Source: Pseudonocardia broussonetiae (GTDB lineage: Bacteria > Actinomycetota > Actinomycetes > Mycobacteriales > Pseudonocardiaceae). Taken from it: a stretch of 64,000 bases of DNA. Position 1 is the first letter of the stretch, and the number at the start of each line of letters is the position of its first letter. This document shows positions 8,446 through 19,062 of the stretch, in pieces. The DNA is taken from positions 1,805,501 to 1,869,500 of the forward strand of contig NZ_CP053564.1 in assembly GCF_013155125.1 (NCBI RefSeq). Reading direction: 5' to 3'. The position numbers were made by a program, and so were the translations under genes. The notes under the pieces were generated by a model. The model ran no database searches. It saw only the letters and a list, made by a program, of their open reading frames with translations, and was not told where the DNA came from.

Positions 8446-8451
8446 TACCGT
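8446..8451 (+). promoter_or_regulatory. -10 element for DUF4262 gene
   Basis: TACCGT, seven bases, then ATG at 8459. Same leaderless layout as the DedA and sigma-factor genes. Confidence 0.5.
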
Positions 8452-8458
8452 CCCCACC

Positions 8459-8887
8459 ATGAGCACCGAACGCTTCATCCACCAGGTCGACCAGTACGAC
8501 GCGTGGCAGCGCGAGACGATCCGCGGCCACGGCTGGGCGCTGCAGGCGGTGCTCGGCGAGGAGGAGTCGCCCCCGTTCGTCTACACGATCGGGCTCTACG
8601 GGTTCGGCCATCCCGAGCTCATCCTGTTCGCCACGTCACAGGCCACCGCGGCCACGGTGCTCAACGACCTCGGCGAGCTGGTGCGCGCCGGCCGCATCCT
8701 GGAGCCGGGCGAGCGCGTGGCCCTGCCCAGCGGTGGGGTGCACCTGCTGGCGTTCCCGGAGTCCGAGCACTGGCTCTACGCGGCCCACGACCTCTACGGC
8801 GGCAGCGTCCCCGCGATGCTCGTCGTGCCGGCCGACGACCTCGTCGACACCCCCGGCGTGGACGGTCCCTGCGCGTTCTGCCGCTGA
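8459..8887 (+). CDS. DUF4262 domain protein
   Basis: 142 residues, ATG start. Contains WALQAVLGEEESPPFVYTIG, YGFGHPELILFA and a C-terminal tail ending in CAFCR. These fit the small soluble DUF4262 family, common in actinobacteria and of unknown function. It is probably monocistronic: the next gene is convergent and 7 bp away. Confidence 0.8.
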   Translation: MSTERFIHQVDQYDAWQRETIRGHGWALQAVLGEEESPPFVYTIGLYGFGHPELILFATSQATAATVLNDLGELVRAGRILEPGERVALPSGGVHLLAFPESEHWLYAAHDLYGGSVPAMLVVPADDLVDTPGVDGPCAFCR

Positions 8888-8894
8888 TCCCGCG

Positions 8895-9557
8895 TCACCA
8901 GGCCGTGTCGAGGTCCGCGTGCTGGCGGACCCAGGCGTGCATGGCGATCCCGGCCGCGACGCCCGCGTTGATCGAGCGCGTCGAGCCGAACTGCGCGATC
9001 GACACCGTCAGCGCCGCCGCCTCCCTGGCCTCCCCGGTCACGCCCGGGCCCTCCTGGCCGAACAGCAGCAGGCACGCGCGCGGCAGGTCGGCGGTCTCCA
9101 GCCGCTGCGCGCCCGGGGTGTTGTCCACGGCCACGACCGCGAGCCCGTGCGCCCGCGCGAACGCCGCGAGCCCGGCCACGTCGTCGTGGTGGTGCACGTC
9201 GAGGTAGCGGTCGGTCACCATCGCGCCCCGCCGGTTCCAGCGCCGCCGCCCGACGACGTGCACCCCCGCCGCCCCGAACGCGTTGGCCGTGCGCACCACG
9301 GTGCCGATGTTGTGGTCGTGGCCGAAGTTCTCGATGGCCACGTGGAACGGGTGCGCCCGCCGCGCGAGCTCCGCGGCCACCGCCTCCCGCCGCCAGTACC
9401 GGTAGGCGTCCACGACGTTGCGGGTGTCGCCGTGCTCGAGCAGCTCGGGGTCGTAGTGCTCACCGCGGGGCCAGGCCTCCGGCCCGCCCGGCCACGGCCC
9501 GACCCCCACCTGCCCCGGCACGGCCCACTCGCTCGGCCCGCCCCCCTCGTCACCCAC
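8895..9557 (-). CDS. SpoU/TrmH family RNA 2'-O-methyltransferase
   Basis: 220 residues from GTG at 9557 (start uncertain; later GTGs are possible). Motif 1 NFGHDHNIGTVVRTANAFG, motif 2 LLLFGQEGPGV and motif 3 SIAQFGSTRSINAGVAAGIA identify the trefoil-knot SPOUT methyltransferase, which uses S-adenosylmethionine to methylate ribose in tRNA or rRNA. The N-terminus is a Gly/Pro-rich extension before a domain starting near GEHYDPELLEHGDTRNVVD. The 930 bp upstream is repeat-rich and holds no gene. Confidence 0.88.
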   Translation of the reverse strand: MGDEGGGPSEWAVPGQVGVGPWPGGPEAWPRGEHYDPELLEHGDTRNVVDAYRYWRREAVAAELARRAHPFHVAIENFGHDHNIGTVVRTANAFGAAGVHVVGRRRWNRRGAMVTDRYLDVHHHDDVAGLAAFARAHGLAVVAVDNTPGAQRLETADLPRACLLLFGQEGPGVTGEAREAAALTVSIAQFGSTRSINAGVAAGIAMHAWVRQHADLDTAW

Positions 9558-9600
9558 CCCCCGATCATCCGCGCCCCCAGCTCCCGACCGACCCCCACCC

Positions 9601-10141
9601 CGCCGCTGATCACCGAGACCGCGCCGCCGGGGTCGTGATGAGGGCCGTGGGGTCGCACTCCTGACGATCACCGGTCCGCGCCCGGCGGTGATCGCCGGAA
9701 CCGCACCGTCAGGGTCGCGAGGAGGGCACTGGTGCCGCACTCCTGACGATCACCGGTCCGCGCCCGGCGGTGATCGCCGAGACCGCACCGTCAGGGTCGC
9801 GGCGAGGGCGCTGGCGGTGCACTCCTGACGATCACCGGTCCGCGTCCGGCGGTGATCACCGGAACCGCACCGTCAGGGTCGTGAGGGGGGCACTGGTGGC
9901 GCACTTCTGACGATCACCGGTCCTCGTCCGGCGGTGATCACCGGAACCGCACCGCCAGGGTCGTGTGGAGGGCATTGGTGTCGCACTCCTGACGATCACC
10001 GGTCCGCGCCCGGCGGTGATCGCCGAGACCGCACCGTCAGGGTCGCGGCGAGGGCGCTGGCGGTGCACTCCTGACGATCACCGGTCCTCGTCCGGCGGTG
10101 ATCACCGAGACCGCGCCGCCAGGGTCGCGGCGAGGGCGCTG
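9601..10141. repeat. 82-bp tandem repeat array with palindromic units
   Basis: The core CGATCACCGG recurs at 9665, 9747, 9829, 9911, 9993 and 10075, exactly 82 bp apart each time, with a partial unit at each end. Each unit carries a short dyad (GATCACCG, 12 nt, CGGTGATC). In addition, the ~70-bp segment from GGTGATCGCCGAGACCGCAC to GTGCACTCCTGACGATCACC is a longer imperfect inverted repeat. The period is not a multiple of three. The same sequence family recurs at 45936-46833. Confidence 0.9.
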
Positions 10142-10200
10142 ACGTCACCTTCTCGCCGATCTTCACGATCAGCGCTCGGCCCCCGCCCCTTACCCCGGGC

Positions 10201-10490
10201 TCCCGCGCGCCGTTCAGGTTCCCGCGCGCCCCCGGTCGCGCGCGGGAATCAAACAGGTGCGCGGGAACCAAACAGGTGCGCGGGACCCGGGAAGGCGCGC
10301 GGGACCCGAGAAAAGGTGCACGGGACCGGAGCAGGTGCGCGGGAGCTCGGAACGTGCGCGGCACCAGAGAACGTGCGCGGCACCCGAGAACGTGCGCGGC
10401 AGCCGAGAACCCCGCGCGGCGCACGAGAACCCGCGCGGCGCCCGAGAACCCGCGCGGCACCAGGGAACCCGCGCGGGAAGACGTGAGGGA
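10201..10490. repeat. 19-bp tandem repeat array, GCGCGG(G/C)ACCCGAGAACGT-like
   Basis: Thirteen units begin with GCGCGG or GCACGG at 10240, 10259, 10278, 10297, 10318, 10337, 10356, 10375, 10394, 10414, 10433, 10452 and 10471: spacing is 19 bp except two steps of 20-21. The unit drifts from GCGCGGGAACCAAACAGGT to GCGCGGCACCCGAGAACGT to GCGCGGCGCCCGAGAACCC. Before 10240 two units lie in the opposite orientation (GGTTCCCGCGCGC), so the array is inverted around about 10230. It ends at the stop of the FtsH-like gene. Confidence 0.88.
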
Positions 10491-12878
10491 CTACGGCTCC
10501 CCGTGCACCACCGCCGCCGCCTCCGAACCCGGCCTCGCCAGACGCCCCCCGGCGGGCAGGGCGAGGGTGACCGCGCTGTGGCCGTGGTGGGCTCCCGCCG
10601 CGGCCGCGTGGTACTCCTCGAGCTTCGCCACGAACGCGGGGTCGTGGTAGTCGCGCCCGTCCACCGACAGGCCCTCGCGCCCGTCGAGCACCGCCTCGAT
10701 GTCGTCACCGGTGAGCGTCTTGTGGGTCTCCAACGCGTGCGCGACGGCGAGGACCGACGAGCGGTTGTCGCGCAGGATCTGCCCGGCGCGCTCGAGCAGG
10801 CCGGACAGGGAGTCCTCGATCCGGTCGGCCAGGGCGCGCCGCAGCAGGGCCTCGGGGCTCTCGGGCGTCGCCGCCCCGCGCCCGCCCGGGCTGCCGACCT
10901 CGAGGCGCCGGGCCGTCGAGTACGACGACACGGTGGCGCCCATGCCCCAGTAGCCCTCCATGAACGAGGCGATGGCGGTGGCGGACTCCAGGTCGCCGGA
11001 GACGCCGGAGGAGGAGTCGCCGTCGAAGAACATCCGCTCGCCGGCCAGGGACGCGAGCGAGACGAGGATGTCGGCCTCGAACTCCGAGCGCCAGCGGGTG
11101 AACTGGTCCTCCGGTGGGATCGACGCGACCATCCCCAGGTAGTCGCTGCCCTTCTCGATCGTCGCCAGGTCGATCTCCATGTGGTGCCGGGTGCGGTAGG
11201 CGACGACGGCGTGGCAGGCCTCGTGCACGGCGACGGCGTGCCGCTCGCGCTCGATGTACTCGACGTCCTCGGGCGGGCCGAGGTCCTTGAGCTTCTTGGC
11301 CTTCAGCACGTCGCGCCACGCGATGACCTCGCGGCCGTCGCGGATCGCGGTGATCAGCGCCTCGTTCACCAGGTCCTTGATCGTGGCGCCGGTGGCGTAC
11401 GGGGTGATCGTCGCGAGCTTGTCGAGCTCCTCGTCGGTGATCTCGTGGGGCACCTTGTCGAAGTAGCCGGAGTAGGTGCGGATCCGCCCGGCCTTGCTCG
11501 GGTAGCCGACCTTGTAGATGCGGTCGATGCGGCCCGGGCGCAGCAGCGCCTCGTCGAGCGACTCGGGCATGTTCGTCGCCATCATCACCAGCAGCCGGTA
11601 CTTGGGCGGCGGCTTCGGGCGCATCCCCAGCGCCCGGCGGCCCCAGCGGTTGATCAGCCCGCGCGGCTTCTTGAGCCCGGACAGCTCCGTCAGCAGGGCC
11701 TGCAGCGTGCCCATGCCGCCGCCACCCCCGCCCATGCCGCCCATCATGATCTTGTTGCGACCCGTGTCGACCGGCTCGGGGGACGCCGACGCCGACGAGC
11801 GCGCCAGCATCCAGCGCGTGTCGTTCGACAGGTACGTGGCGCCGTGGCAGCCCGCCGCGTGGTACGGCCCGAAGCCGCGCACCCCGCCGGGACCGGTGCC
11901 GGCCAGCGACCCGCGGTTGCCCAGCGCGTCGGCCTCGTCGAAGAACACGATCACGCCGCCGTAGCGCAGGGAGAGCTTGCGCAGCTTCCGGAACAGCGAC
12001 TTCACCTTGAGGATGCCGACGCCCATGAACATGTTGATGAACGCGCCCGGGTCGACGAACACGTACGGCTTGCCGGTCTCGCCCGCCACCGCCTCGGCCA
12101 TCAGCGTCTTGCCGGTGCCGGGCGGGCCCCAGAGCAGGATGCCGCCGGGGACGTAGCCGCCCTTGCGCTCGATCTCCTCGGGGTCCTCCAAGAAGAGGAT
12201 GTTCTCCTTGATCCGGTCGACGACGTGGTCCTGGCCCCACACGTCGTGGAAGCGGGTGGTGATGTCGTCGGGGTAGTAGGTGTCGACGCCGCCGCGCGAG
12301 AGCAGCCAGAACAGCCCGATGAACTGCACGGCGATGAACAGGAACCCGAACGAGAGCTGCAGCACGAACGGCAGCGCCGCGAAGATCAGCGCGGGGGCCT
12401 CGAACAGGGCCAGCGCCGGGCTGGTCTCCAGGATCTGGGCCGCCACCAGCGCGAACAGCGCGATGAACGCGATCCACTTGAGCATCCGCGCGAGCCGGAA
12501 GCGCGTCCAGTCGGAGAACCGGCGACGGACGGCGCGGTCGGTGCCGCCGAACAGGGTGTGCGACCAGAACCGGTGGTAGCCCGCCGAGCGCTCGCTGACG
12601 AGGAAGTGCAGCTGGCGGACGACCTCCGCGCCGGCCAGCCACAGCAGCCACTGCGACTCGACGACGTGGATCCGCATCGCGTCGACGAAGGGCAGCAGCG
12701 GGTTGTCCGCCATCGCCGCCCACACGACCAAGAACCACGCGATCGTGAGGAGCAGCAGCAGGCGCACGCGGTCCCACAGCGCGAGCGGCTTGCGCGTCGG
12801 GCGGGCCGGGGCGGGGTGCTCGTCGGGAGGGGTGAGGCCCTCCGGCGCGGCGGCTTCGGGGGACGGGGCGGCGGTCAC
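10491..12878 (-). CDS. FtsH-like membrane AAA+ zinc metalloprotease, divergent
   Basis: 795 residues from GTG at 12878, overlapping the lipoprotein stop as GTGA. Hydrophobic segments lie near residues 38-56, 133-148 and 160-192. The AAA+ module has Walker A GPPGTGKT (251-258), Walker B VIVFFDEADA (309-318) and a second region of homology around LDEALLRPGRIDR (441-453). The M41 protease motif HEACH is at 552-556, with a likely third zinc ligand in SGDLESATA. Unusual: about 70 residues rich in Gly, Met and Ser are inserted between Walker B and the second region of homology (about 320-390), and the pore loop reads MFMGVG rather than FVG. Probably a membrane-protein quality-control protease working with the upstream lipoprotein; not the canonical FtsH. 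Confidence 0.85.
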   Translation of the reverse strand: MTAAPSPEAAAPEGLTPPDEHPAPARPTRKPLALWDRVRLLLLLTIAWFLVVWAAMADNPLLPFVDAMRIHVVESQWLLWLAGAEVVRQLHFLVSERSAGYHRFWSHTLFGGTDRAVRRRFSDWTRFRLARMLKWIAFIALFALVAAQILETSPALALFEAPALIFAALPFVLQLSFGFLFIAVQFIGLFWLLSRGGVDTYYPDDITTRFHDVWGQDHVVDRIKENILFLEDPEEIERKGGYVPGGILLWGPPGTGKTLMAEAVAGETGKPYVFVDPGAFINMFMGVGILKVKSLFRKLRKLSLRYGGVIVFFDEADALGNRGSLAGTGPGGVRGFGPYHAAGCHGATYLSNDTRWMLARSSASASPEPVDTGRNKIMMGGMGGGGGGMGTLQALLTELSGLKKPRGLINRWGRRALGMRPKPPPKYRLLVMMATNMPESLDEALLRPGRIDRIYKVGYPSKAGRIRTYSGYFDKVPHEITDEELDKLATITPYATGATIKDLVNEALITAIRDGREVIAWRDVLKAKKLKDLGPPEDVEYIERERHAVAVHEACHAVVAYRTRHHMEIDLATIEKGSDYLGMVASIPPEDQFTRWRSEFEADILVSLASLAGERMFFDGDSSSGVSGDLESATAIASFMEGYWGMGATVSSYSTARRLEVGSPGGRGAATPESPEALLRRALADRIEDSLSGLLERAGQILRDNRSSVLAVAHALETHKTLTGDDIEAVLDGREGLSVDGRDYHDPAFVAKLEEYHAAAAGAHHGHSAVTLALPAGGRLARPGSEAAAVVHGEP

Positions 12879-13549
12879 GGGCCCTCCAGGACGGTGAACG
12901 AGGAGACGACGCGCTCGATCTCCTCCTGGCGCTGCCCGTAGCACTCCGAGGAGCAGCGGGCGAGGAACACGTACAGCTTGCTGGCGTCGTCGTTGACGTA
13001 CGCGGTCTTGTCGAACACCTGCACGGGCCCGCCGCGGACGCGGTAGCGGTAGACGACGTGCACCCCGCGGATGCCGTCGCCGGGCGTGAGCACCTCGTCG
13101 GCCAGGAGCGCGAAGTCGGTGAGCGCCGCCATCGGGTTGCCCTCGAGCCCCTGGCGCCCGGTGGTCGAGGTCGGCTGGAACAGGTCGCGCAGCCGGTCGA
13201 GCGAGTAGGTCCCCCGCTGCTGCGGCGGGACGTCCTGGACGATCAGCAGCCCGGTCGGCGACGGGGCGTGCGGCCCGAGCACGTGCACCGTCGACGGCGC
13301 CGCGTCGGCGTCGTAGCCCTCCATCCAGATGCCCTGGTCCTCGGCCGAGGTGCCCGGGTCGAGGCCGAGCGCCGCGCCGAGCTCCGCCTCGTCGACGGCC
13401 CGCCAGGCGACCGGCAGCCGGACGTAGGTGCGGTCGTCGGAGTTCGCGACGTAGGTGTATTCGGGCGCACCGCACGAAACGGTCAGGAGCCCCACGACGA
13501 AGGTCGCGACCAGGAGGCCGACGGGTCGACTACCAGTGCGGATACGCAT
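12875..13549 (-). CDS. Lipoprotein of unknown function
   Basis: 224 residues, ATG start with GGGAGG upstream. A signal peptide with a lipobox (LLTVSC at about residues 21-26) predicts attachment to the outer face of the membrane. The mature part is soluble, with RLPVAWRAVDEAELGAAL early and a segment describing a small mixed alpha/beta domain; two Cys occur in ARCSSECYG and may form a disulphide. It overlaps the FtsH-like gene by 4 bp, so the two products are made together and may act together at the membrane. The family is not recognised. Confidence 0.75.
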   Translation of the reverse strand: MRIRTGSRPVGLLVATFVVGLLTVSCGAPEYTYVANSDDRTYVRLPVAWRAVDEAELGAALGLDPGTSAEDQGIWMEGYDADAAPSTVHVLGPHAPSPTGLLIVQDVPPQQRGTYSLDRLRDLFQPTSTTGRQGLEGNPMAALTDFALLADEVLTPGDGIRGVHVVYRYRVRGGPVQVFDKTAYVNDDASKLYVFLARCSSECYGQRQEEIERVVSSFTVLEGP

Positions 13550-13642
13550 GAGGGCCTCCCGCCGTGACCTTCTCGTGATAGACGAGTATGCGTCACGGGA
13601 GGGCCGGGGGGATCGTCCGAACGGTTGCCGGTGCGTTACGGG

Positions 13643-14209
13643 TCAGAGGCCGAGATCGGGCAGCCCGAGCAGTGCGCGGTAGGCCACGCCCTCGGCCTCG
13701 ATGGCCTCGCGGGCGCCGGTGTCGCGGTCGACGATCGTGGCGACGCCGACGATCTCGGCCCCCGCCTCGCGCACGGCCCGCACGGCGGTGAGCACCGAGC
13801 CGCCCGTCGTCGACGTGTCCTCGACGACGAGCACGCGCCGGCCGGCGATGTCCGGACCCTCGATGAGCCGCTGCATCCCGTGCTCCTTGGTCGACTTCCG
13901 CACCACGAACGCGTCGACGGGTGCGGCGTCGGGCTCGACGGCCGCCGCGTGCAGCACGGCGTCGGCGATCGGGTCGGCGCCCAGCGTCAGCCCGCCGACG
14001 GCCTCGTAGTCCCAGTCGGCGGTGAGCACGCGCACCAGCCGACCGACCAGCGGCGCGGCCTGGTGGTGCAGCGTGACGCGGCGGAGGTCGACGTAGTGGT
14101 CGGCCTCGAGCCCGGACGACAGCGTGACCTTCCCGTGCACCACGCCGAGCTCGCGCACCAGCGCGGCCAGCTCCGCGAGCTCCGCGCTCGCCTGCGCCGG
14201 GGTGGTCAC
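13643..14209 (-). CDS. pyrE: Orotate phosphoribosyltransferase
   Basis: 188 residues from GTG at 14209. Transfers phosphoribose from PRPP to orotate in UMP synthesis. The PRPP-binding loop is [15 protein letters not shown], with the two acidic residues and the TTGG turn typical of type I phosphoribosyltransferases; [10 protein letters not shown] carries the orotate-side basic residues and [11 protein letters not shown] lies near the N-terminus. The start overlaps the SDR stop by 4 bp (GTGA), so it is co-transcribed with the SDR and a membrane-anchored protein. Proximity to clpB matches my memory of mycobacterial pyrE. Confidence 0.95.
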   Translation of the reverse strand: MTTPAQASAELAELAALVRELGVVHGKVTLSSGLEADHYVDLRRVTLHHQAAPLVGRLVRVLTADWDYEAVGGLTLGADPIADAVLHAAAVEPDAAPVDAFVVRKSTKEHGMQRLIEGPDIAGRRVLVVEDTSTTGGSVLTAVRAVREAGAEIVGVATIVDRDTGAREAIEAEGVAYRALLGLPDLGL

Positions 14210-14964
14210 GTCCGGTCCCGGTCGAACGTGGCGGTGATGCGGCGCAGGAGTGCGCGCGGCAGCACGTCGGCCACCGCGACGATCGCCTTGTACTGCGGAC
14301 CCGGCACGGACACGGTCTTCCCCCTCGCGAGATCGGCCAGGGCGTCGGCGACGACCCGGTCGGCGTCGAGCCACAGCGGTCCGCTCCGCGTGCCGACGTC
14401 GATGCCCGCGCGCTCGTGGAACTCCGTCCGCACGAACCCGGGGCACAGCGCCATCGCGCGCACCCCCGTGCCGTGCAGCGAGGCCGAGATCCCCTCGGTG
14501 AACGTCGTGACCCACGCCTTGTCGGCACTGTAGGTGGAGCCCCGCCCGGCCAGGAACCCGGCGACGCTGGAGACGTTGACCACCCCGCCGCTCCCGCGCG
14601 CGACCATCCCGGGCAGCGCGGCCCGGGTCAGCACCAGCACCGCCTCGACGTTGACGGCGAGCTGGCGCGCGAGGTCGTCGGGCGCGCACTCCAGGAACGA
14701 GCCGTGCAGCGCGAACCCGGCGTTGTTGACGAGCAGGTCGACGGGGTCGGCCGCGAGCCGCTCGGCCACGGCGGCGCGCCCGTCGGCGGTGGAGAGGTCG
14801 GCGGGCAGCACCTCGACGTCGACGCCGGTGAGCGCGGCGGCGGTGGCGTCGAGGCGCTCCCGGTCGCGGGCGACGAGCACGAGGCCGCGGCCCGCGGCGG
14901 CGAGCCTGCGGACGAACGCGGCGCCGATGCCGGCGGTGGCGCCGGTGACGAGCGCGGTGGGCAC
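14206..14964 (-). CDS. Short-chain dehydrogenase/reductase
   Basis: 252 residues from GTG at 14964. The N-terminal Rossmann signature is [15 protein letters not shown] and the catalytic Ser with YSADK (Tyr-x-x-x-Lys) follow. The C-terminal end has [20 protein letters not shown], a feature of acyl-/keto-reductase-like SDRs close to the mycobacterial SDR group that acts on lipid-like substrates. Cofactor is NAD(P)H; substrate not deducible. Lies 2 nt after the preceding gene's stop and overlaps pyrE by 4 bp. Confidence 0.9.
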   Translation of the reverse strand: MPTALVTGATAGIGAAFVRRLAAAGRGLVLVARDRERLDATAAALTGVDVEVLPADLSTADGRAAVAERLAADPVDLLVNNAGFALHGSFLECAPDDLARQLAVNVEAVLVLTRAALPGMVARGSGGVVNVSSVAGFLAGRGSTYSADKAWVTTFTEGISASLHGTGVRAMALCPGFVRTEFHERAGIDVGTRSGPLWLDADRVVADALADLARGKTVSVPGPQYKAIVAVADVLPRALLRRITATFDRDRT

Positions 14965-14966
14965 GG

Positions 14967-15620
14967 TCAGCTCCCGGAGTGCGCCGTGCGCTGCTCCAGC
15001 GCGGCGGCCACGCCCGCGAGGTCGGCGAGCAGGTCCTGCAGCCGCTCGACGGTGGAGTTCAGCGGAGCCGTCGCCAGCACCCAGGCCTCCTCGGCCCACA
15101 GCAGCTCGACGTCGTCGCCGACCTGGTCGGCCGCCGTCGCCAGGCGCTCGGTCAGCAGCGGGCGCACGGCCTCGGCGTCGGCGACGAACGCGTAGCGGGC
15201 GCCGACCGGCTCGAGCAGGTCGAGGCCGGCGTCGTCGGGCAGCGGGGCGGAGGGCAGGCGCAGCTCGACGGCCGCGGGCACCGGGTTGCGCACCTGCACG
15301 GCCGCGAGCACCGAGCTCAGGCGCCCGGCCTGCTCGTGGTCGAACAGGTAGGCCTGGCGCGGGCCGTCGGGCGTGGGGACGTCGCCGCTGATCAGGTTGC
15401 GGGCGACGCCCGGCCCGCCCTGGTGGATCGTGCCGTAGCGCCAGCGGCTGGGGAGGACCGGATCGCTGTCCAGGTACTCCCAGCCGCGGGCCGCGGCCCA
15501 GCGGCGCCGGTCGCGGGCGCCGCCGCCCTCGGACCGGGCGCGGTCGAGGACCAGCAGCCCGATGCCGACCAGCAGCGCGATCACCGCGATGACGAACCAC
15601 ACGCCCGAGGAGATGCCCAC
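14967..15620 (-). CDS. Membrane-anchored protein of unknown function
   Basis: 217 residues, ATG start. One N-terminal transmembrane helix ([20 protein letters not shown]) is followed by a basic linker and a soluble domain with [20 protein letters not shown] and a long C-terminal helix ([20 protein letters not shown]). In mycobacteria a conserved anchored protein sits between pyrE and clpB, and this may be its counterpart; that is from memory. First gene of the operon with the SDR and pyrE. No catalytic motif is seen. Confidence 0.7.
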   Translation of the reverse strand: MGISSGVWFVIAVIALLVGIGLLVLDRARSEGGGARDRRRWAAARGWEYLDSDPVLPSRWRYGTIHQGGPGVARNLISGDVPTPDGPRQAYLFDHEQAGRLSSVLAAVQVRNPVPAAVELRLPSAPLPDDAGLDLLEPVGARYAFVADAEAVRPLLTERLATAADQVGDDVELLWAEEAWVLATAPLNSTVERLQDLLADLAGVAAALEQRTAHSGS

Positions 15621-15641
15621 GGCGGCACCCTAGCCCCGTGA

Positions 15642-15676
15642 CCGGCCCGCGCCGGTGATCGCCACGCGCGGGCCGG
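15642..15676 (-). terminator. Hairpin terminator downstream of clpB
   Basis: Ten-base stem CCGGCCCGCG / CGCGGGCCGG with a 15-nt loop, starting 8 nt beyond the clpB stop in its direction of transcription. Confidence 0.6.
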
Positions 15677-15683
15677 GGGAGCG

Positions 15684-18290
<2,607 letters not shown>

Positions 18291-18356
18291 TCCCTCGGGT
18301 CCTCCTGCGTGTCGCTGGGCACCATCGTGCCCGTCGCTGTACCCAACGTCAGGAAA

Positions 18357-18377
18357 GTTGAGTGTGTTCCGCTCAGC
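18357..18377. promoter_or_regulatory. HAIR-like HspR operator, clpB/toxin-antitoxin intergenic region
   Basis: GTTGAGT-N7-GCTCAGC resembles the HspR inverted repeat CTTGAGT-N7-ACTCAAG, with the left half well conserved and the right half matched in its CTCA core. It lies 67 nt upstream of clpB and 45 nt upstream of the divergent antitoxin start. A CTTGAAT heptamer adjoins it at 18378-18384. Confidence 0.65.
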
Positions 18378-18409
18378 CTTGAATGGGCCGGCATTATTCT
18401 TACCGGTGT

Positions 18410-18415
18410 TACTCT
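18410..18415 (+). promoter_or_regulatory. -10 element of antitoxin promoter
   Basis: TACTCT, six bases, then GTG at 18422; leaderless layout. Confidence 0.5.
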
Positions 18416-18421
18416 TACTTC

Positions 18422-18655
18422 GTGCGCCTCACCAGCAAGGGTCAGATCACGATCCCCCAGCAGGTCAGGCAGGAGCTCGGCCTCGAGCCCGGCGACGAGG
18501 TCGACGTCGTCGTGCGGGACGGCGTGGCCACCATCGTCCCCGCCACGGGTCCGACCGGACGGGGCCGCCGGATGGTCGAGGCACTGCTCGGCCGGGGCGA
18601 CGTCGAGCTCTCCACCGACCAGATCATGGCGCTCACGCGGGGCGAGGACGGGTGA
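18422..18655 (+). CDS. AbrB/MazE-type antitoxin
   Basis: 77 residues from a leaderless GTG. The swapped-hairpin AbrB DNA-binding fold is shown by [20 protein letters not shown] followed by [12 protein letters not shown]. The C-terminal tail ([10 protein letters not shown], then [11 protein letters not shown]) should wrap the toxin active site. Its stop overlaps the PIN gene start as GTGA, the normal antitoxin-toxin order. The protein should bind its own promoter and repress the pair. A HAIR-like element lies upstream. Confidence 0.88.
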   Translation: MRLTSKGQITIPQQVRQELGLEPGDEVDVVVRDGVATIVPATGPTGRGRRMVEALLGRGDVELSTDQIMALTRGEDG

Positions 18656-19062
18656 CGGAGCAGGCGACCCTCGTCGACTCGAACGTCCTGCTCGACCTGT
18701 TCACGCGGGACGCGCAGTGGGCCGACTGGTCGGGGCGCCACCTGGCCGAGGCCTTCGACCGGGGACCGGTGGTCGTCAACCAGATCGTCCACGCCGAGGT
18801 GTCCCTGCGCTTCACGACGATCGAGGAGCTCGACGCGGCCCTGTCGACGCGCTTCGTGCGCGGCAACCTGCCGTGGGCCGCGAGCTTCCTGGCCGCCCGC
18901 TGCTTCGCCGACTACCGCCGCCGCGGCGGCACGCGCACCTCCACGCTCCCGGACTTCTTCGTCGGTGCGCACGCCGCCGTCCTCGGCATGCGCCTGCTCA
19001 GCCGCGACACGGCCCGGTACCGCACGTACTTCCCGACCGTCGAGCTCATCTCACCCGAGTAG
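18652..19062 (+). CDS. PIN-domain toxin (VapC family ribonuclease)
   Basis: 136 residues, GTG start. The PIN acidic residues are all present: LVDSNVLLDLF, HAEVSLRF, LPDFFVGAHA and LLSRDTARY, giving the metal-binding Asp/Glu cluster. VapC toxins cleave tRNA or rRNA when the antitoxin is degraded. The active-site set looks complete, so the toxin is probably functional. The gene converges with the nitronate monooxygenase gene and overlaps it by 12 bp. Confidence 0.88.
   Translation: MTEQATLVDSNVLLDLFTRDAQWADWSGRHLAEAFDRGPVVVNQIVHAEVSLRFTTIEELDAALSTRFVRGNLPWAASFLAARCFADYRRRGGTRTSTLPDFFVGAHAAVLGMRLLSRDTARYRTYFPTVELISPE

Larger units (their letters stand above)
9558..10490. other. Gene-free repeat-rich region
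   Basis: 933 bp between the FtsH-like gene end and the SpoU gene start. Reading frames here follow the repeats and encode only Arg/Pro/Gly-rich shadow peptides. It holds an 82-bp tandem array and a separate 19-bp array, both described below. Confidence 0.8.

Noticed and set aside
9601..10141. Coding region with repeated protein units
   Set aside because: The 82-bp period is not divisible by three, so each copy would change frame; peptides are Arg/Pro-rich shadow sequence.
10240..10490. CRISPR array
   Set aside because: Units abut at a 19-bp period with no unique spacers, and no cas gene is in the window.
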